This document shows, piece after piece, positions 28,370-38,457 of a stretch of 64,000 nt of DNA (position 1 is its first letter; each line of letters opens with the position of its first letter). The DNA comes from Runella zeae DSM 19591 (lineage in GTDB: Bacteria; Bacteroidota; Bacteroidia; Cytophagales; Spirosomataceae). The position numbers were made by a program, and so were the translations under genes. The notes under the pieces are model-generated. The model had not been told where the DNA came from and ran no database searches. It saw only the letters and a program-made list of their open reading frames with translations. The stretch spans positions 117,968 through 181,967 of the forward strand of contig NZ_KE384045.1 of the NCBI RefSeq assembly GCF_000423565.1, given 5' to 3'.

Positions 28370-28440
28370 GGTCAATGATGTTTGGTGTTTAATGATGCAA
28401 CAAAGGTAGAGACCAAGAAATCAAAAAAACTTAAACCAGT

Positions 28441-29016
28441 TTAAGAAAGCTTTTTAGCCCTGATTTCGCTGAGATATTCGGGCGTAAAACCTAGAAAAGA
28501 AGCAATCAGGTACTGAGGAATCCGCTGCACAAAGGCCGGATACTTTTGTACAAGTTGATGATAAAATTCTTCCTTGGAAAAAGAATATAAATACTTGATA
28601 CGCATCTGCGAAGCGGCAAAGGCGCGTTGGTACACAAACCTAAAGTAGCGTTCGAGTTTAGGACACTGTTCTAGTAGTTTGTCTTGGTTGGGCTGATGAA
28701 CCACCAACACTTCCGAATTTTCTACGGCTTGGATGTAAAATTCGGAAGGCAATTGCTTTTCAAACGCTAAGTGGTCGGTAAGCCACCAAGTTTCAATGGC
28801 AAATTCGGTGGTTTGTTCTGTGCCTTTTTCGTTGATAAAAAATTTCCGAAGGCATCCTTTTAGTACAAAAAAGTGGGATTTGCAGATTTGCCCTTCTAGC
28901 AGCAGGTTTTGTTTCTTTTTGACTTTAATTATCTCCACAAAGCCCATTACCTCTTGAAATTCATTTTCATCAATTTCAATAAATTTTTTTAAGTGCGATT
29001 TAAAAATGTCCGACAT
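28441..29016 (-). CDS. Crp/Fnr-family transcriptional regulator
   Basis: A 191-residue protein with an N-terminal cyclic-nucleotide-binding-like beta roll (about 20-115: LLLEGQICKSHFFVLKGCLR, TTEFAIETWWLTDHLAFEK) and a short C-terminal helix-turn-helix (QYLIASFLGFTPEYLSEIRA, about 167-186). No Fnr-type cysteine cluster is present. The canonical cAMP-contacting Arg-Ser pair is not apparent, as in most Bacteroidetes members. The gene is followed by the AhpD-like gene, its likely target. Confidence 0.85.
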   Translation of the reverse strand: MSDIFKSHLKKFIEIDENEFQEVMGFVEIIKVKKKQNLLLEGQICKSHFFVLKGCLRKFFINEKGTEQTTEFAIETWWLTDHLAFEKQLPSEFYIQAVENSEVLVVHQPNQDKLLEQCPKLERYFRFVYQRAFAASQMRIKYLYSFSKEEFYHQLVQKYPAFVQRIPQYLIASFLGFTPEYLSEIRAKKLS

Positions 29017-29067
29017 TATAGGAATAAAATTGCGTGATTCTATTGCACTGTCTAGCGCTGCTTTTGT

Positions 29068-30897
29068 TTATTGTTTCCACAATGTTAGTGGAAGTAAGTT
29101 GTTTATAATCAATAAAATACAGGAAAGTAAAATAAAGGTTAAACTCCAGAAATTCAATTTTTTTAGGAAATGTTTTTCATTTTGTAAACATACAAACAAC
29201 GATATGCTTGCTCCTAAAGGTAACATAAATGTACCGAACGCTAATATCATATTGCCGATAGTTCTGTCGCCAATGCTCATAAAAGGCTGAGTAATCATAA
29301 ACGGAATGGCTATAAGCAAAATAAGGATTGATAAAAAACAGGCTAGGAGTGGATGCTTTAGGAAGGAATGCGGACGTTTGATACTTTCAAAAGTACTCCA
29401 AAGTAAGACATACAATATACTTAAAATACCCAATGATAAAATAATGGCTATCGCTAATATCTGCCAGCCATTGACTTTCCTGAGGGTTAATAAGCCATTG
29501 CTAATGAATTTTCTGTTTTTTTCATTGGCATAAAAATAATGCGAAGCTTCCACTTTATCTTGTGCCCTGAAAAGATTTTTTCCTAAATAATGTAAGTGAA
29601 TCGCCTGTTTTTGAAAAGGTTTAAACTCGGCTCCATCGTTGGTGATTTCTACTTTTGTAAACGAACCTACAAAGTCTAACAAGCCAAAAGGCTCTACTTT
29701 CGTAATCAATGGTACATAATACCCCGCCCAAGCACCTAAATCGTTGGTATTGATGGAGGGCGTTTTAGGAAAAGCAATTTTGGGGATTTGGAGATGTTGA
29801 ATAAGTATTTCGTTAAATTGTTCATAATTAGCACTTTCGCTGTCCATGTTGTAGGCGATGAAAAAAGCCTTTTTTTCTTTTGGAAAAATATAAAACATGG
29901 CTTTGTAGCCGATGATATTGCCCGAATGACTAATTCCTATTACCTGATGACGGTCGCGTTGAGCAGCTCCCAAACTATACCCGACGGGCAGGCCATTGGA
30001 TGCTGCAATGGTATGAGTAGGTTTGCCAAGAGCGGCCAAATAGGTGCTATCAATAAAAACAGATTGATTAATTTTTCCGTCGCTCATCAAAAACCTCAAC
30101 AAAAGCCCCATGTCATAGGCAGTGGTGGTAAATTGCCCCGCCGGACGCAAATAAATAGGAAGTGCGGGAGCTTCGGTACCATCGTCAAAATGACCCATAG
30201 CGAGGTTGGGGTCGGCATTTTTTCCTACTTGACTCACAAAATGAGTGGTACTTTGGCGCATACTTAGTGGTTTGAGTAAGTGTTGGTCAAGATAGTCTTC
30301 GTAGCGCTGTTTTGTGACGGCCTCTATTAGCATGCCTAGTAAAGTATATCCCATATTGGAATAAGAAAATACCGTACCTGGTCTTTGCTTAGTGATGAGC
30401 ACCTGTTGATTTTTCTCATAAAATGTACTAAGCGCCGTGTCGGCGGTGGCGGTAGTGCTGAAAAAATGCCACAAGCGTAAATCACTTAAGCCAGAGGTGT
30501 GGTCCAGCAGATTTCTAATAGTGATAGGATGAGTACTTTCCCAAATATTAAAAAAAGGCACTTTAGGGAGGTACTTTTTGACTGGTTCATCGAGGGAAAG
30601 TTTTTGTTGGGTTGCTAATCTCAAAATCCCTAACGCTACTATTGTTTTGGTAATCGAGCCTACGTGTACTTTGTCAGTAGGTTTTAGGGGTTGTTTTGTC
30701 GTAAAGGATTTGACTCCGGCACTGTGGGTATAAATAGAGTCGCTAGCTGTCACTGTAGCCCACACTGCCCCCGATAGCTTTTCTTGCTGGAGCAGTTGAT
30801 CGATTTTTTTTGGTAAATTATTTTGAATTTGGGCGTAAACGTTTTGACATAATGCGAGAAGAATGATAAATACAGGAACGAATCTTTTAACTTTCAT
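29068..30897 (-). CDS. Beta-lactamase-fold serine hydrolase with membrane tail
   Basis: A 609-residue exported protein. A signal peptide (about 1-22) is followed by a class C beta-lactamase/DD-peptidase-like domain with SITK (S81-K84), the tyrosine motif YSNMGY, and HSGN as the third box. From about residue 480 there are three or four hydrophobic helices that should anchor it in the inner membrane. Such proteins act on peptidoglycan peptides or on D-peptide and ester substrates; resistance is not implied. It precedes the Crp/Fnr gene by 51 bp. Confidence 0.85.
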   Translation of the reverse strand: MKVKRFVPVFIILLALCQNVYAQIQNNLPKKIDQLLQQEKLSGAVWATVTASDSIYTHSAGVKSFTTKQPLKPTDKVHVGSITKTIVALGILRLATQQKLSLDEPVKKYLPKVPFFNIWESTHPITIRNLLDHTSGLSDLRLWHFFSTTATADTALSTFYEKNQQVLITKQRPGTVFSYSNMGYTLLGMLIEAVTKQRYEDYLDQHLLKPLSMRQSTTHFVSQVGKNADPNLAMGHFDDGTEAPALPIYLRPAGQFTTTAYDMGLLLRFLMSDGKINQSVFIDSTYLAALGKPTHTIAASNGLPVGYSLGAAQRDRHQVIGISHSGNIIGYKAMFYIFPKEKKAFFIAYNMDSESANYEQFNEILIQHLQIPKIAFPKTPSINTNDLGAWAGYYVPLITKVEPFGLLDFVGSFTKVEITNDGAEFKPFQKQAIHLHYLGKNLFRAQDKVEASHYFYANEKNRKFISNGLLTLRKVNGWQILAIAIILSLGILSILYVLLWSTFESIKRPHSFLKHPLLACFLSILILLIAIPFMITQPFMSIGDRTIGNMILAFGTFMLPLGASISLFVCLQNEKHFLKKLNFWSLTFILLSCILLIINNLLPLTLWKQ

Positions 30898-31053
30898 AGG
30901 GAGTTGTTGAAAACTTTTCGGTTTTGCGGACTGATTGCGGTATGATAAAGCCCCAATTTCATCATCTTTGGTCGATTAATCAAAAGGAACACTTGGCCTT
31001 TTGATATTTTTATTTAGAAAAGCATGACTTTCTTGAGAAGTTAAGAACAGTCC

Positions 31054-31302
31054 CAAGTAAATACGCAAAATAAAAACCCCACGTCGCATCGGTGCTCCGA
31101 CTTTAGGCTAGGGTCTAAAGAAGAGCACAACATAGGGCTTTAGCCTTGATTTTTATCGCATTGTCATCAAAAAAATCAGGGCTAAAGCCCTCGTTATATC
31201 CTTCTTATTTATAGGCCCCAGCCTAAAGGCTAGGGTTAGAAGATAACATTTATTGTATGAATTAATTTTGCTTAGTTACTCAAGTAAATACGCAAAATAA
31301 AA
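31054..31302. repeat. Nested palindrome (REP/MITE-like) flanked by 22-bp direct repeats
   Basis: The 551-bp gap 30898-31448 has no gene. It holds an inner 21-bp inverted repeat (31134-31154 with about 31171-31191, one mismatch), an outer 17-bp inverted repeat (31101-31117 with 31212-31228, two mismatches), and a perfect 22-bp direct repeat starting CAAGTAAATACG at 31054-31075 and 31281-31302. The rest of the gap upstream of 31449 is AT-rich with no clear promoter. Confidence 0.75.
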
Positions 31303-31448
31303 CCAGACTTTGCGGGAAATATAAGCAAAAAGCTCATTCTGGGTATGGATAGCTGAGTAAGGTTCAAAAATTTTTAGAAGACAGATAAGAATGAATTAAA
31401 TTTTGTCTTTAACTTTGTTTTACAAAGTACTTTTAAAATTTAATTTTT

Positions 31449-32168
31449 ATGGCAATTGCTGATAAATTAGACGTTCTACATGCAGGAGTAAAGAAAAACC
31501 GATGGTTTCGCTATTTTGCTATTTTCAATCGGATTGTTTTGGCGGCGGGCTTCTTGCCGTCGGGCTATGTCAAAATAGCAGGGGAGCGTTTTACGTCTCT
31601 TTCCAACAATCACCCAATGGGTCATTATTTAGAAGCACTACATCATACGGGCTACTACTATACTTTTATCGGTGTGGTACAGATGACGGCGGCGTTTTTT
31701 TTGCTTATACCCCGCATGGCTACGCTAGGCGCGGTGCTTTATTTTCCGTTGATACTAAATATTACTATTTTGTCGTATGCCGTGCGGTTTGATGGCTCGT
31801 TGTTGACTTCTCCCTTAATGGTCTTGGCCAATTTGTATCTTCTTTGCTGGGATTACGACAAATTGAAGTTTATTTTTCCTTGGAGTCCCCCTACGCATTT
31901 GGAACTGGAAGCGAAAAACTCTCCATCGGTTTCTAAATTTCCGGCGCGTTTTTTTGCAGGCGTGGCCTTAATATTGATAATAGTAGTAACTGCGATTGGA
32001 AATGCTTTCGATATTAGACCTCGCAATACACCTCCAGAATGTAATACACAATGTCAGCAGAGCCCGAATCCCAAGGCTTGTCAGGATTTTTGTGAGTGTA
32101 TTCATGGGCAAGGACAGCCCCTTGATAAATGCCTTGATGCTTATCACAAAGCGATAGAAGATAAGTAA
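31449..32168 (+). CDS. DoxX-like membrane protein with Cys-rich tail
   Basis: A 239-residue membrane protein. Four helices of the DoxX type span about residues 25-140 (AGFLPSGYVKIAGERF, GVVQMTAAFFLLIPRMATLG, VLANLYLLCWDYDKLKFI). A fifth hydrophobic segment (about 165-185) precedes an unusual extra tail with six cysteines (CNTQC, CQDFCEC, and LDKC). The family acts in respiratory or redox membrane processes. The Cys-rich domain could bind metal or form disulfides; which one is not known. Confidence 0.78.
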   Translation: MAIADKLDVLHAGVKKNRWFRYFAIFNRIVLAAGFLPSGYVKIAGERFTSLSNNHPMGHYLEALHHTGYYYTFIGVVQMTAAFFLLIPRMATLGAVLYFPLILNITILSYAVRFDGSLLTSPLMVLANLYLLCWDYDKLKFIFPWSPPTHLELEAKNSPSVSKFPARFFAGVALILIIVVTAIGNAFDIRPRNTPPECNTQCQQSPNPKACQDFCECIHGQGQPLDKCLDAYHKAIEDK

Positions 32169-32210
32169 TGAATTGTTTATAATGTATTGATTATTAGTGT
32201 GTTTGAAAAG

Positions 32211-32242
32211 ACTCCCCAAAAAATAAAAACTTTTTGGGGAGT
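32211..32242. terminator. Bidirectional terminator
   Basis: ACTCCCCAAAAA (32211-32222) pairs perfectly with TTTTTGGGGAGT (32231-32242) between convergent genes. Confidence 0.85.
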
Positions 32243-32245
32243 TCC

Positions 32246-33580
32246 CTATTTCCATGCTTGTCTTCGCCCAACCATCCACACAAACTGAATGAAATTAAAC
32301 TCCATTTGGTCAAACATTACTTTTTTGCCTTCGGCTTTGAGGTGGAGATTAGGCGTATAGCGAAGGTTGGTACGCAACAACCACGTTTCCGAACGACTAA
32401 TGCGAATATCCCAGCCAAAAATGACGCCTAATGCTACTTTTTTAGCTTCGTATGATTTGGAGATGCCGTTGTCAGTATCCGTAAAGCGCAAGTCTTCATA
32501 GGCTAAAGTAGGGCCGACGTAAGGCACAAAACCGTGGTAATCGCCCAAAAATTTGTAAGTTTCAAAGGTATATGAACGGCGTTCGTAATTGAGGTGTACG
32601 CCATAGCCGCTCATGCCGTAGCCTAATTTACGATACGAAACGCCCACGTTCATATCAGCATGATGAAAATATCTCCCTAAGGCCATATCGGGAATGAGCG
32701 CTCCTGGGCTTGCCTGTTTTAGAAAAGGATGTTTCTCTTTAACATAGTCTGATTTTGATATTTCAAATGTTCCAGAAGGCCCGATGCCCACGTACCAGCA
32801 GTTCAAGCGGTTGCGGGCTTGTAGTTTTTTCACGCCCATTTTCATGTATTTTTCGCCGTATTTAGAAGCCAGACCTCCGTTGGAATTAATCCAATAACTC
32901 AAGCCCACGTTGAACGACCACGGGGAAACTTCAAGCGCCCCGTATTGGGTACGTGACAATGGATATTGAAAATCAGTATGGCGCTGGTAGTTCAGCCCCG
33001 CTTGAAACAACATCTTGCGAGTAGCATAAACTGCCCCAACCTGAAAAGGGAATACTGTTTTACTAACCGAAGGAACCGTTCTGTAAGGCAGATTAGGCTC
33101 TTTTGAGACTTGGGCAAAACCGATTCCTTTGAGTGTAATCCCTACAAAAGGACGTAGTTTTCCTTCAGCAACTGCCCACGGGAAAAATCGTGCCCCTGTC
33201 TCTACTCCTTCACTGTAAGAGACGTTAGCTAATTCGGCTGGGATTTTTTTACCCAGTCGAGCTACGGGAATCGCTACATAAAAATCCGCATGTCCCCAAA
33301 AGTGCGTTCCCCCCAATAAAATACGCGGTGAGGTAGTTCCCCCAAAATCAACCGATGACAGACCACTCGGACTGAGGTATTGTGTTGTTCCGCCTGTGGT
33401 CGTAAAAGCGTCTATTCCAAAGTAGGATTTGGCAAATGACGTCCGAACTTTTAAGCGTTCTACTGTTGTGTCTTTTTCGGCGGTTTGCGCTTGGGCTGAA
33501 AAAGAATGAAGCACCGCACAAGCAGCAAAAGCAAAAATACTTCTTTTGAGAGTGGCTGTTAGGTTCAATAAAGCTTCCAT
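32246..33580 (-). CDS. Outer-membrane beta-barrel protein
   Basis: A 444-residue exported protein from ATG 33580. A signal peptide (ending SFSAQAQ, about 32) is followed by alternating amphipathic strands throughout (for example ILLGGTHFWGHADFYVAIPV, MSGYGVHLNYERRSYTFETY, EFNFIQFVWMVG), a barrel layout with no enzyme motif. I do not recognise the family. The upstream region carries a phased 20-bp repeat array, and a LytTR regulator gene lies immediately upstream on the same strand, so control by that regulator is likely. Confidence 0.72.
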   Translation of the reverse strand: MEALLNLTATLKRSIFAFAACAVLHSFSAQAQTAEKDTTVERLKVRTSFAKSYFGIDAFTTTGGTTQYLSPSGLSSVDFGGTTSPRILLGGTHFWGHADFYVAIPVARLGKKIPAELANVSYSEGVETGARFFPWAVAEGKLRPFVGITLKGIGFAQVSKEPNLPYRTVPSVSKTVFPFQVGAVYATRKMLFQAGLNYQRHTDFQYPLSRTQYGALEVSPWSFNVGLSYWINSNGGLASKYGEKYMKMGVKKLQARNRLNCWYVGIGPSGTFEISKSDYVKEKHPFLKQASPGALIPDMALGRYFHHADMNVGVSYRKLGYGMSGYGVHLNYERRSYTFETYKFLGDYHGFVPYVGPTLAYEDLRFTDTDNGISKSYEAKKVALGVIFGWDIRISRSETWLLRTNLRYTPNLHLKAEGKKVMFDQMEFNFIQFVWMVGRRQAWK

Positions 33581-33647
33581 AAAATAACGGGTTTGTGTTT
33601 TTGACTGACACAAACGTAGAAGCCTAAAAATGCTTGTCCAAAAAAAA

Positions 33648-33727
33648 GGGACGTTTGCCTAGGTTTTGGGACAAATGACCCTTTTGGGGGCTTTTATCCC
33701 TTATTTTGGGACAAATGACAAGCTATT
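33648..33727. promoter_or_regulatory. Four-copy 20-bp phased repeat, putative LytTR operator
   Basis: Units begin GGG at 33648, 33668, 33688 and 33708, an exact 20-bp period. Units 2 and 4 share the 16-mer TTTTGGGACAAATGAC (33664-33679 and 33704-33719), unit 1 is GGGACGTTTGCC and unit 3 is degenerate. It lies 68-147 bp before the outer-membrane protein start and touches the stop of the LytTR gene. Confidence 0.6.
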
Positions 33728-34580
33728 TTTTAAAATAATCAGCAATCAAATCGGTGTAACGACGAGCAACGGGCAGCGGATATCCCACGTTTTTGAGTTG
33801 TAATTTATAGCCTTGGGCATTGCCCGTGATTTTAGATACTTGCTTTAAATTTACAATAAATGAGCGATGACAGCGCACGATGTCGCTGTTTTGGATCTGT
33901 TCTTCTAGCCGACTAAGGCTACTCCGAATCAGCATTTTTTGAAGGTTATGTTCCTTTAAAAACACTACCTCAGAATAATTACTGGCCGACTCAATAAACA
34001 ACAGTTCGTCGGGCGAAAGGCTAAAGGTGTCTTTGAGATTTTCGGCAATTAACGTAATGGTTTCCTGCGATTTGGGCGTGGGATGCTTTTCCGTATTTGT
34101 TTTAATCTCTAGTTTGTCGGTGGCATATTTTCGTTGTAGGCGGGTATAATCCAGTAACGTAATAATGGTGGTAGGAATGATGCCAATGGCGACGGTAATG
34201 CATATCCATGCAAAAAGTTCTTTGAACTGAAATGAACTCACAAAAAACAATTGGCTATAAAGCCAATTACCTACAGAAATAACGACCAACACAATAACTA
34301 CACCGAAGATTTCTTTTCCGACAGTCCAGTTGGCCTCAGAATACCAATTTCTGAATAAAACAGGCATTATAAAACTAATACCTGCAAGACATGTAAAGGT
34401 CACTAGCCCGTACCCAGCTAAAATCCAATTTTTATCGGGATGCTGCCAATACGACGCGCCAAAAGGCTGAAAGACAATCAAAAATAGTGCAATAAAAAGA
34501 CCAGCCCCTGCCGACACCAAGAGCCAATAACGAGAATATAGGGCATTGTGAGGGTAGGGTTGGGAAAGCAGCGAAATCAT
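33723..34580 (-). CDS. Membrane-bound LytTR transcriptional regulator
   Basis: A 285-residue protein from ATG 34580. Four hydrophobic helices (about 20-150, e.g. YWLLVSAGAGLFIALFLIVF) are followed by a linker and a C-terminal LytTR DNA-binding domain (about 185-283) with LLFIESASNYSEVVFL, IVRCHRSFIVNLKQVSKI and YPLPVARRYTDLI. There is no receiver domain, so the membrane part itself is the likely sensor. It sits directly upstream of the outer-membrane protein gene with the phased repeats between them. Confidence 0.88.
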   Translation of the reverse strand: MISLLSQPYPHNALYSRYWLLVSAGAGLFIALFLIVFQPFGASYWQHPDKNWILAGYGLVTFTCLAGISFIMPVLFRNWYSEANWTVGKEIFGVVIVLVVISVGNWLYSQLFFVSSFQFKELFAWICITVAIGIIPTTIITLLDYTRLQRKYATDKLEIKTNTEKHPTPKSQETITLIAENLKDTFSLSPDELLFIESASNYSEVVFLKEHNLQKMLIRSSLSRLEEQIQNSDIVRCHRSFIVNLKQVSKITGNAQGYKLQLKNVGYPLPVARRYTDLIADYFKK

Positions 34581-34590
34581 ATCAGATAGA

Positions 34591-34620
34591 AAAAAAGCCA
34601 CTCCTAAGAATGGCTTTTTT
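34591..34620 (-). terminator. Terminator of the sdhCAB operon
   Basis: A perfect 10-bp stem AAAAAAGCCA / TGGCTTTTTT (34591-34600 with 34611-34620), ending in T6 in the minus direction. Confidence 0.88.
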
Positions 34621-34640
34621 GTAAAAAAATCAGTAAAAGC

Positions 34641-35408
34641 TTATACACCTTGTGAGGTCAACTTAGCGCCTAAATATTCGCGGTTGAGGCGGGCGATGTG
34701 CTCCAATGAAATTTCTTTTGGACACTCCGCCGAGCAAGCACCTGTGTTGGTACACGAGCCAAAACCTTCTTCGTCCATTTGCGCTACCATACGCTCTACG
34801 CGCATTTTACGCTCTGGTTGGCCTTGTGGTAACAACGCGAATTGAGATACTTTGGCCGACACAAAAAGCATCGCCGAAGCATTTTTACAAGCTGCTACGC
34901 ACGCACCGCAACCAATACAAGCCGCCGCTGCAAACGCTTCGTCGGCGTCTTCTTTGGAGATAGGAATGCTGTTTGCATCTTGCGCGTTACCTGTATTGAC
35001 CGAGATAAAACCACCTGCCGCTTGAATACGGTCAAAAGCGGTGCGGTCAACCACCAAGTCTTTGATAACGGGGAATGCTTGCGCACGCCAAGGTTCTACC
35101 ACGATGGTGTCGCCGTCGTTGAAACTACGCATGTGCAATTGGCAAGTGGTAATGCCCCCTTTTGGTCCGTGTGGGCGGCCGTTGATGTACATGCTGCACA
35201 TCCCACAAATACCTTCGCGGCAATCGTGGTCGAAAGCGATAGGTTCTTTGCCTTCGCTGATGAGTTGTTCGTTCAGTACGTCGAACATCTCTAAGAATGA
35301 CATATCGGGCGAAATTCCTGCAACTTGGTAGGTTTCGATTTTCCCTTCTGTTTTTTTATTTTTTTGTCTCCACACCTTCAAGGTGAGGTTCATATCTCCT
35401 GCTGACAT
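34641..35408 (-). CDS. sdhB: Succinate dehydrogenase/fumarate reductase iron-sulfur subunit
   Basis: Electron-transfer subunit of complex II, 255 residues. It shows the 2Fe-2S ligands CREGICGMC with a further Cys in ITTCQLH, the 4Fe-4S motif [12 protein letters not shown] and the last cluster motif [15 protein letters not shown]. It is third in the operon sdhC-sdhA-sdhB, 89 bp after sdhA, and is followed by the operon terminator. The sequence is of the long non-classical type found with a single cytochrome b subunit. Confidence 0.96.
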   Translation of the reverse strand: MSAGDMNLTLKVWRQKNKKTEGKIETYQVAGISPDMSFLEMFDVLNEQLISEGKEPIAFDHDCREGICGMCSMYINGRPHGPKGGITTCQLHMRSFNDGDTIVVEPWRAQAFPVIKDLVVDRTAFDRIQAAGGFISVNTGNAQDANSIPISKEDADEAFAAAACIGCGACVAACKNASAMLFVSAKVSQFALLPQGQPERKMRVERMVAQMDEEGFGSCTNTGACSAECPKEISLEHIARLNREYLGAKLTSQGV

Positions 35409-35497
35409 TTTTGTTTTGAAGTTTTTTTTGTCACGCTGTAAGCGTCTATAAACAATAGAACGCGGTTTTTAGACCCTTTCAGGGTGACAAAAGGTGA

Positions 35498-37486
35498 TTA
35501 CTTGTAAGAACGTTGCGCAATCTTAATGTTTTCGTACACCAAGTCTTCTTTGTGGAGTTCCCATTGGCTTTCGCCTGCATGTTCCCACGCCGCTACATAC
35601 ATGTAGTTTTCGTCATCGCGAAGTGCTTCACCTTCTTCAGTTTGGTACTCTTCACGGAAGTGACCACCACATGACTCGTTGCGGTTGAGGGCGTCGCGGC
35701 ACATCAACTCACCCAATTCGATAAAGTCGGCTACGCGGCCCGCTTTATCAAGCTCAGGGTTGAACTCATCAACATCACCCATCACCCGAACATCAGACCA
35801 GAATTCTTTTTTCAATGCTTGGATTTCTGAAATTGCTTCTTTCAAACCAGCTTCGTTACGTGCCATACCGCATTTATCCCACATGATTTTTCCCAAACGC
35901 TTGTGGAATGCCTCTGGCGATGTTTTACCTTTAATCGAAACAAGTTTAGAGATACGGTCTTTCACTTGTTTTTCGGCTTCTACAAAAGCAGGGTGATCAG
36001 TTGGAATCGCGTTTGTACGAATTTCGTTGGCTAAGTAAGCACCAATTGTATATGGAATCACAAAATAACCGTCGGCCAAACCTTGCATCAAAGCACTTGC
36101 ACCGAGGCGGTTAGCACCGTGGTCGGAGAAGTTGGCTTCTCCTAAGGCGTACAAACCAGGTACGGTTGTCATCAAGTTGTAATCCACCCAAAGGCCACCC
36201 ATGGTATAGTGAACCGCTGGGTAAATACGCATTGGTACTTCGTACGGATCTTCGCCTGTGATTTGCTTATACATATCAAACAAGTTTCCGTATTTCTCTT
36301 TCACTACGGCTTTACCAAGTTCGGTAATTTTCTCAGCCGATGCGTCGTGGATGTTCAATTTATTAACCTCTCCTTTTCCGTAGCGCTGAATAGCCGCCGA
36401 GTAGTCGAGGTAAACCGCCATTTTTGATGTACCTACTCCGTACCCTGCATCACAACGCTCCTTCGCTGCACGAGAAGCGATGTCGCGAGGCACCAAGTTA
36501 CCAAACGCAGGATAACGACGCTCCAAGTAGTAGTCGCGCTCGTCTTCTGGGATTTGGTTGGCAGGACGATTATCATCTTTCTTTTTAGGCACCCAAATAC
36601 GACCGTCGTTACGCAATGACTCTGACATCAACGTTAGCTTCGACTGATGATCGCCTGATACAGGGATACAAGTTGGGTGGATTTGTGTAAAGCAAGGGTT
36701 GCCGAAGAATGCTCCTTTTTTGTGTGCTTTCCAAGCGGCGGTTACGTTAGAACCCATCGCGTTGGTTGAAAGGTAGAACACGTTTCCGTAACCACCCGTA
36801 CAAAGCAACACTGCATGACCGAAATGACGCTCAACTTCGCCCGTTACCAAGTTGCGAGCAATGATTCCACGACATTTGCCGTCAATCACTACCACATCAA
36901 GCATTTCGTGGCGTGAGTACATTTTAACTGTACCCAAACCTACTTGACGCTGAAGACCCGAGTAAGCCCCCAAAAGAAGCTGTTGCCCTGTTTGTCCTGC
37001 CGCGTAGAATGTACGCTGTACTTGTGTTCCCCCGAATGAACGGTTCGACAACAAGCCACCATACTCGCGCGCAAACGGAACCCCTTGCGCCACGCATTGG
37101 TCAATGATAGAAGCCGACACCTGCGCCAAACGATAAACGTTTCCTTCGCGAGCGCGGTAGTCACCTCCTTTAATGGTATCATAAAACAAACGATAGGTTG
37201 AGTCCCCATCGTTTTGGTAGTTTTTAGCAGCATTGATTCCTCCTTGTGCTGCAATCGAGTGCGCACGACGGGCTGAATCTTGAAAACAAAAAGCTTTTAC
37301 AGAATATCCTAGCTCAGCCAATGTGGCAGCAGCCGACGCTCCTGCTAAACCAGTACCTACAACGATAATTTCAAGTTTCCGCTTGTTTGCGGGGTTGACG
37401 AGCGCTACGGTCGAGCGGTATTTTGTCCACTTATCTTCGAGCGGCCCATCGGGAATTTTGGCGTTCAATTTAGGGGAGGTTGCCAT
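35498..37486 (-). CDS. sdhA: Succinate dehydrogenase/fumarate reductase flavoprotein
   Basis: Catalytic FAD subunit, 662 residues. The FAD-binding motif [20 protein letters not shown] lies at about 42-61. The flavin-linkage His is expected in [17 protein letters not shown] (about 79-95). Catalytic features include [10 protein letters not shown] (about 266-275) and [15 protein letters not shown] (about 436-450). The gene follows sdhC by 105 bp. Confidence 0.97.
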   Translation of the reverse strand: MATSPKLNAKIPDGPLEDKWTKYRSTVALVNPANKRKLEIIVVGTGLAGASAAATLAELGYSVKAFCFQDSARRAHSIAAQGGINAAKNYQNDGDSTYRLFYDTIKGGDYRAREGNVYRLAQVSASIIDQCVAQGVPFAREYGGLLSNRSFGGTQVQRTFYAAGQTGQQLLLGAYSGLQRQVGLGTVKMYSRHEMLDVVVIDGKCRGIIARNLVTGEVERHFGHAVLLCTGGYGNVFYLSTNAMGSNVTAAWKAHKKGAFFGNPCFTQIHPTCIPVSGDHQSKLTLMSESLRNDGRIWVPKKKDDNRPANQIPEDERDYYLERRYPAFGNLVPRDIASRAAKERCDAGYGVGTSKMAVYLDYSAAIQRYGKGEVNKLNIHDASAEKITELGKAVVKEKYGNLFDMYKQITGEDPYEVPMRIYPAVHYTMGGLWVDYNLMTTVPGLYALGEANFSDHGANRLGASALMQGLADGYFVIPYTIGAYLANEIRTNAIPTDHPAFVEAEKQVKDRISKLVSIKGKTSPEAFHKRLGKIMWDKCGMARNEAGLKEAISEIQALKKEFWSDVRVMGDVDEFNPELDKAGRVADFIELGELMCRDALNRNESCGGHFREEYQTEEGEALRDDENYMYVAAWEHAGESQWELHKEDLVYENIKIAQRSYK

Positions 37487-37591
37487 ATTTTCTAATTTGG
37501 AAATTGAAAAGTTCGGTAATTTAAAAATGAGTTAATCGCGAGAACCTATCATTTTGTGTCAAGAGCACATTCTCACATGAGTCATTTATCA

Positions 37592-38377
37592 TTACATGCT
37601 CTTAAAGAAAAAGTATAAAGGCATAAGTGCAAATCCCACCGGAATAATAATCCCAAAAACGCCCGCTCCAAGAAAATTGAGGAGGGGATTGTATTTAGGG
37701 TGATTGATACCAAGTGTTTGGAAGGCACTTTGGAAGCCATGTACCAAGTGAAACGAAACGGCAAACATGGCAATAACGTAGAAAAGCACTAAAAGGGGGT
37801 TTTTGAACCCTTCCATTACACTGCGGTACAAGTCTTTTACGATGACGACGCGTGTTTGACTTTCTTCTCGTACAAATTCTTCCATTTTTCCTTTGATTTC
37901 ACCTTCAAAGGGAGTTGAGGTTACTTCTCCTGTAGCGAGGCTTTGTTCGTACTGTGTGTAAGGTACATATCCAAACTTGTATTCAAACCAAAAATTGGAC
38001 ATGTGAACTACAATAAATACTAGCAATACAGTTCCTAAAATAGCCATATTGCGTGAAAACCACGAACTGTTTGCTTTGCCATTGTAGACTACGTAGCGTT
38101 GGTTGCCACGAGCTTTACGGTTTTGAGCAGCTAAATAAAGCCCCTCAAAAGCGTGTAAAAGAATAAAGGCATATAAGCCATAGGAAATGGTTTTAACCAG
38201 AGGGTTGGTGGTCATAAAAACGGCATAGACGTTGAAGGCCAAGCCATTGTCATTTTTGAATAACTGCAAGTTTCCACTCATGTGGACAAGGAGGAATGAG
38301 CACAAAAACAAGCCTGTTAATGCCATGACCAATTTTTTGCCAATGGAGCTTGTAAGTGTTTGAGTAAGCCAAGACAT
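37592..38377 (-). CDS. sdhC: Succinate dehydrogenase cytochrome b subunit
   Basis: A five-helix membrane anchor carrying two haem b, 261 residues. Conserved histidines lie in LLVHMSGNLQLF, FILLHAFEGLYL, IVVHMSNFWFEYKFGY and HLVHGFQSAFQTLGINH. This is the single-subunit anchor (TIGR02046-like) of Bacteroidetes complex II, which replaces separate SdhC and SdhD. It is the first gene of the operon and has a clear promoter. Confidence 0.95.
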   Translation of the reverse strand: MSWLTQTLTSSIGKKLVMALTGLFLCSFLLVHMSGNLQLFKNDNGLAFNVYAVFMTTNPLVKTISYGLYAFILLHAFEGLYLAAQNRKARGNQRYVVYNGKANSSWFSRNMAILGTVLLVFIVVHMSNFWFEYKFGYVPYTQYEQSLATGEVTSTPFEGEIKGKMEEFVREESQTRVVIVKDLYRSVMEGFKNPLLVLFYVIAMFAVSFHLVHGFQSAFQTLGINHPKYNPLLNFLGAGVFGIIIPVGFALMPLYFFFKSM

Positions 38378-38426
38378 ATCTCAATTTGTTAGATTAAAAT
38401 GATGATTTTTTACGTTTTTCAGCGGT

Positions 38427-38457
38427 CAAAAGTAGGTCTCAATCAATTTAGAAACAA
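38427..38457 (-). promoter_or_regulatory. sdhC: sdhCAB promoter
   Basis: Minus strand TTG (38457-38455), a 20-bp spacer, then TACTTTTG (38434-38427), 50 bp before the sdhC start. The rest of the 316-bp gap 38378-38693 holds AT-rich sequence with no gene that I can support. Confidence 0.75.
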
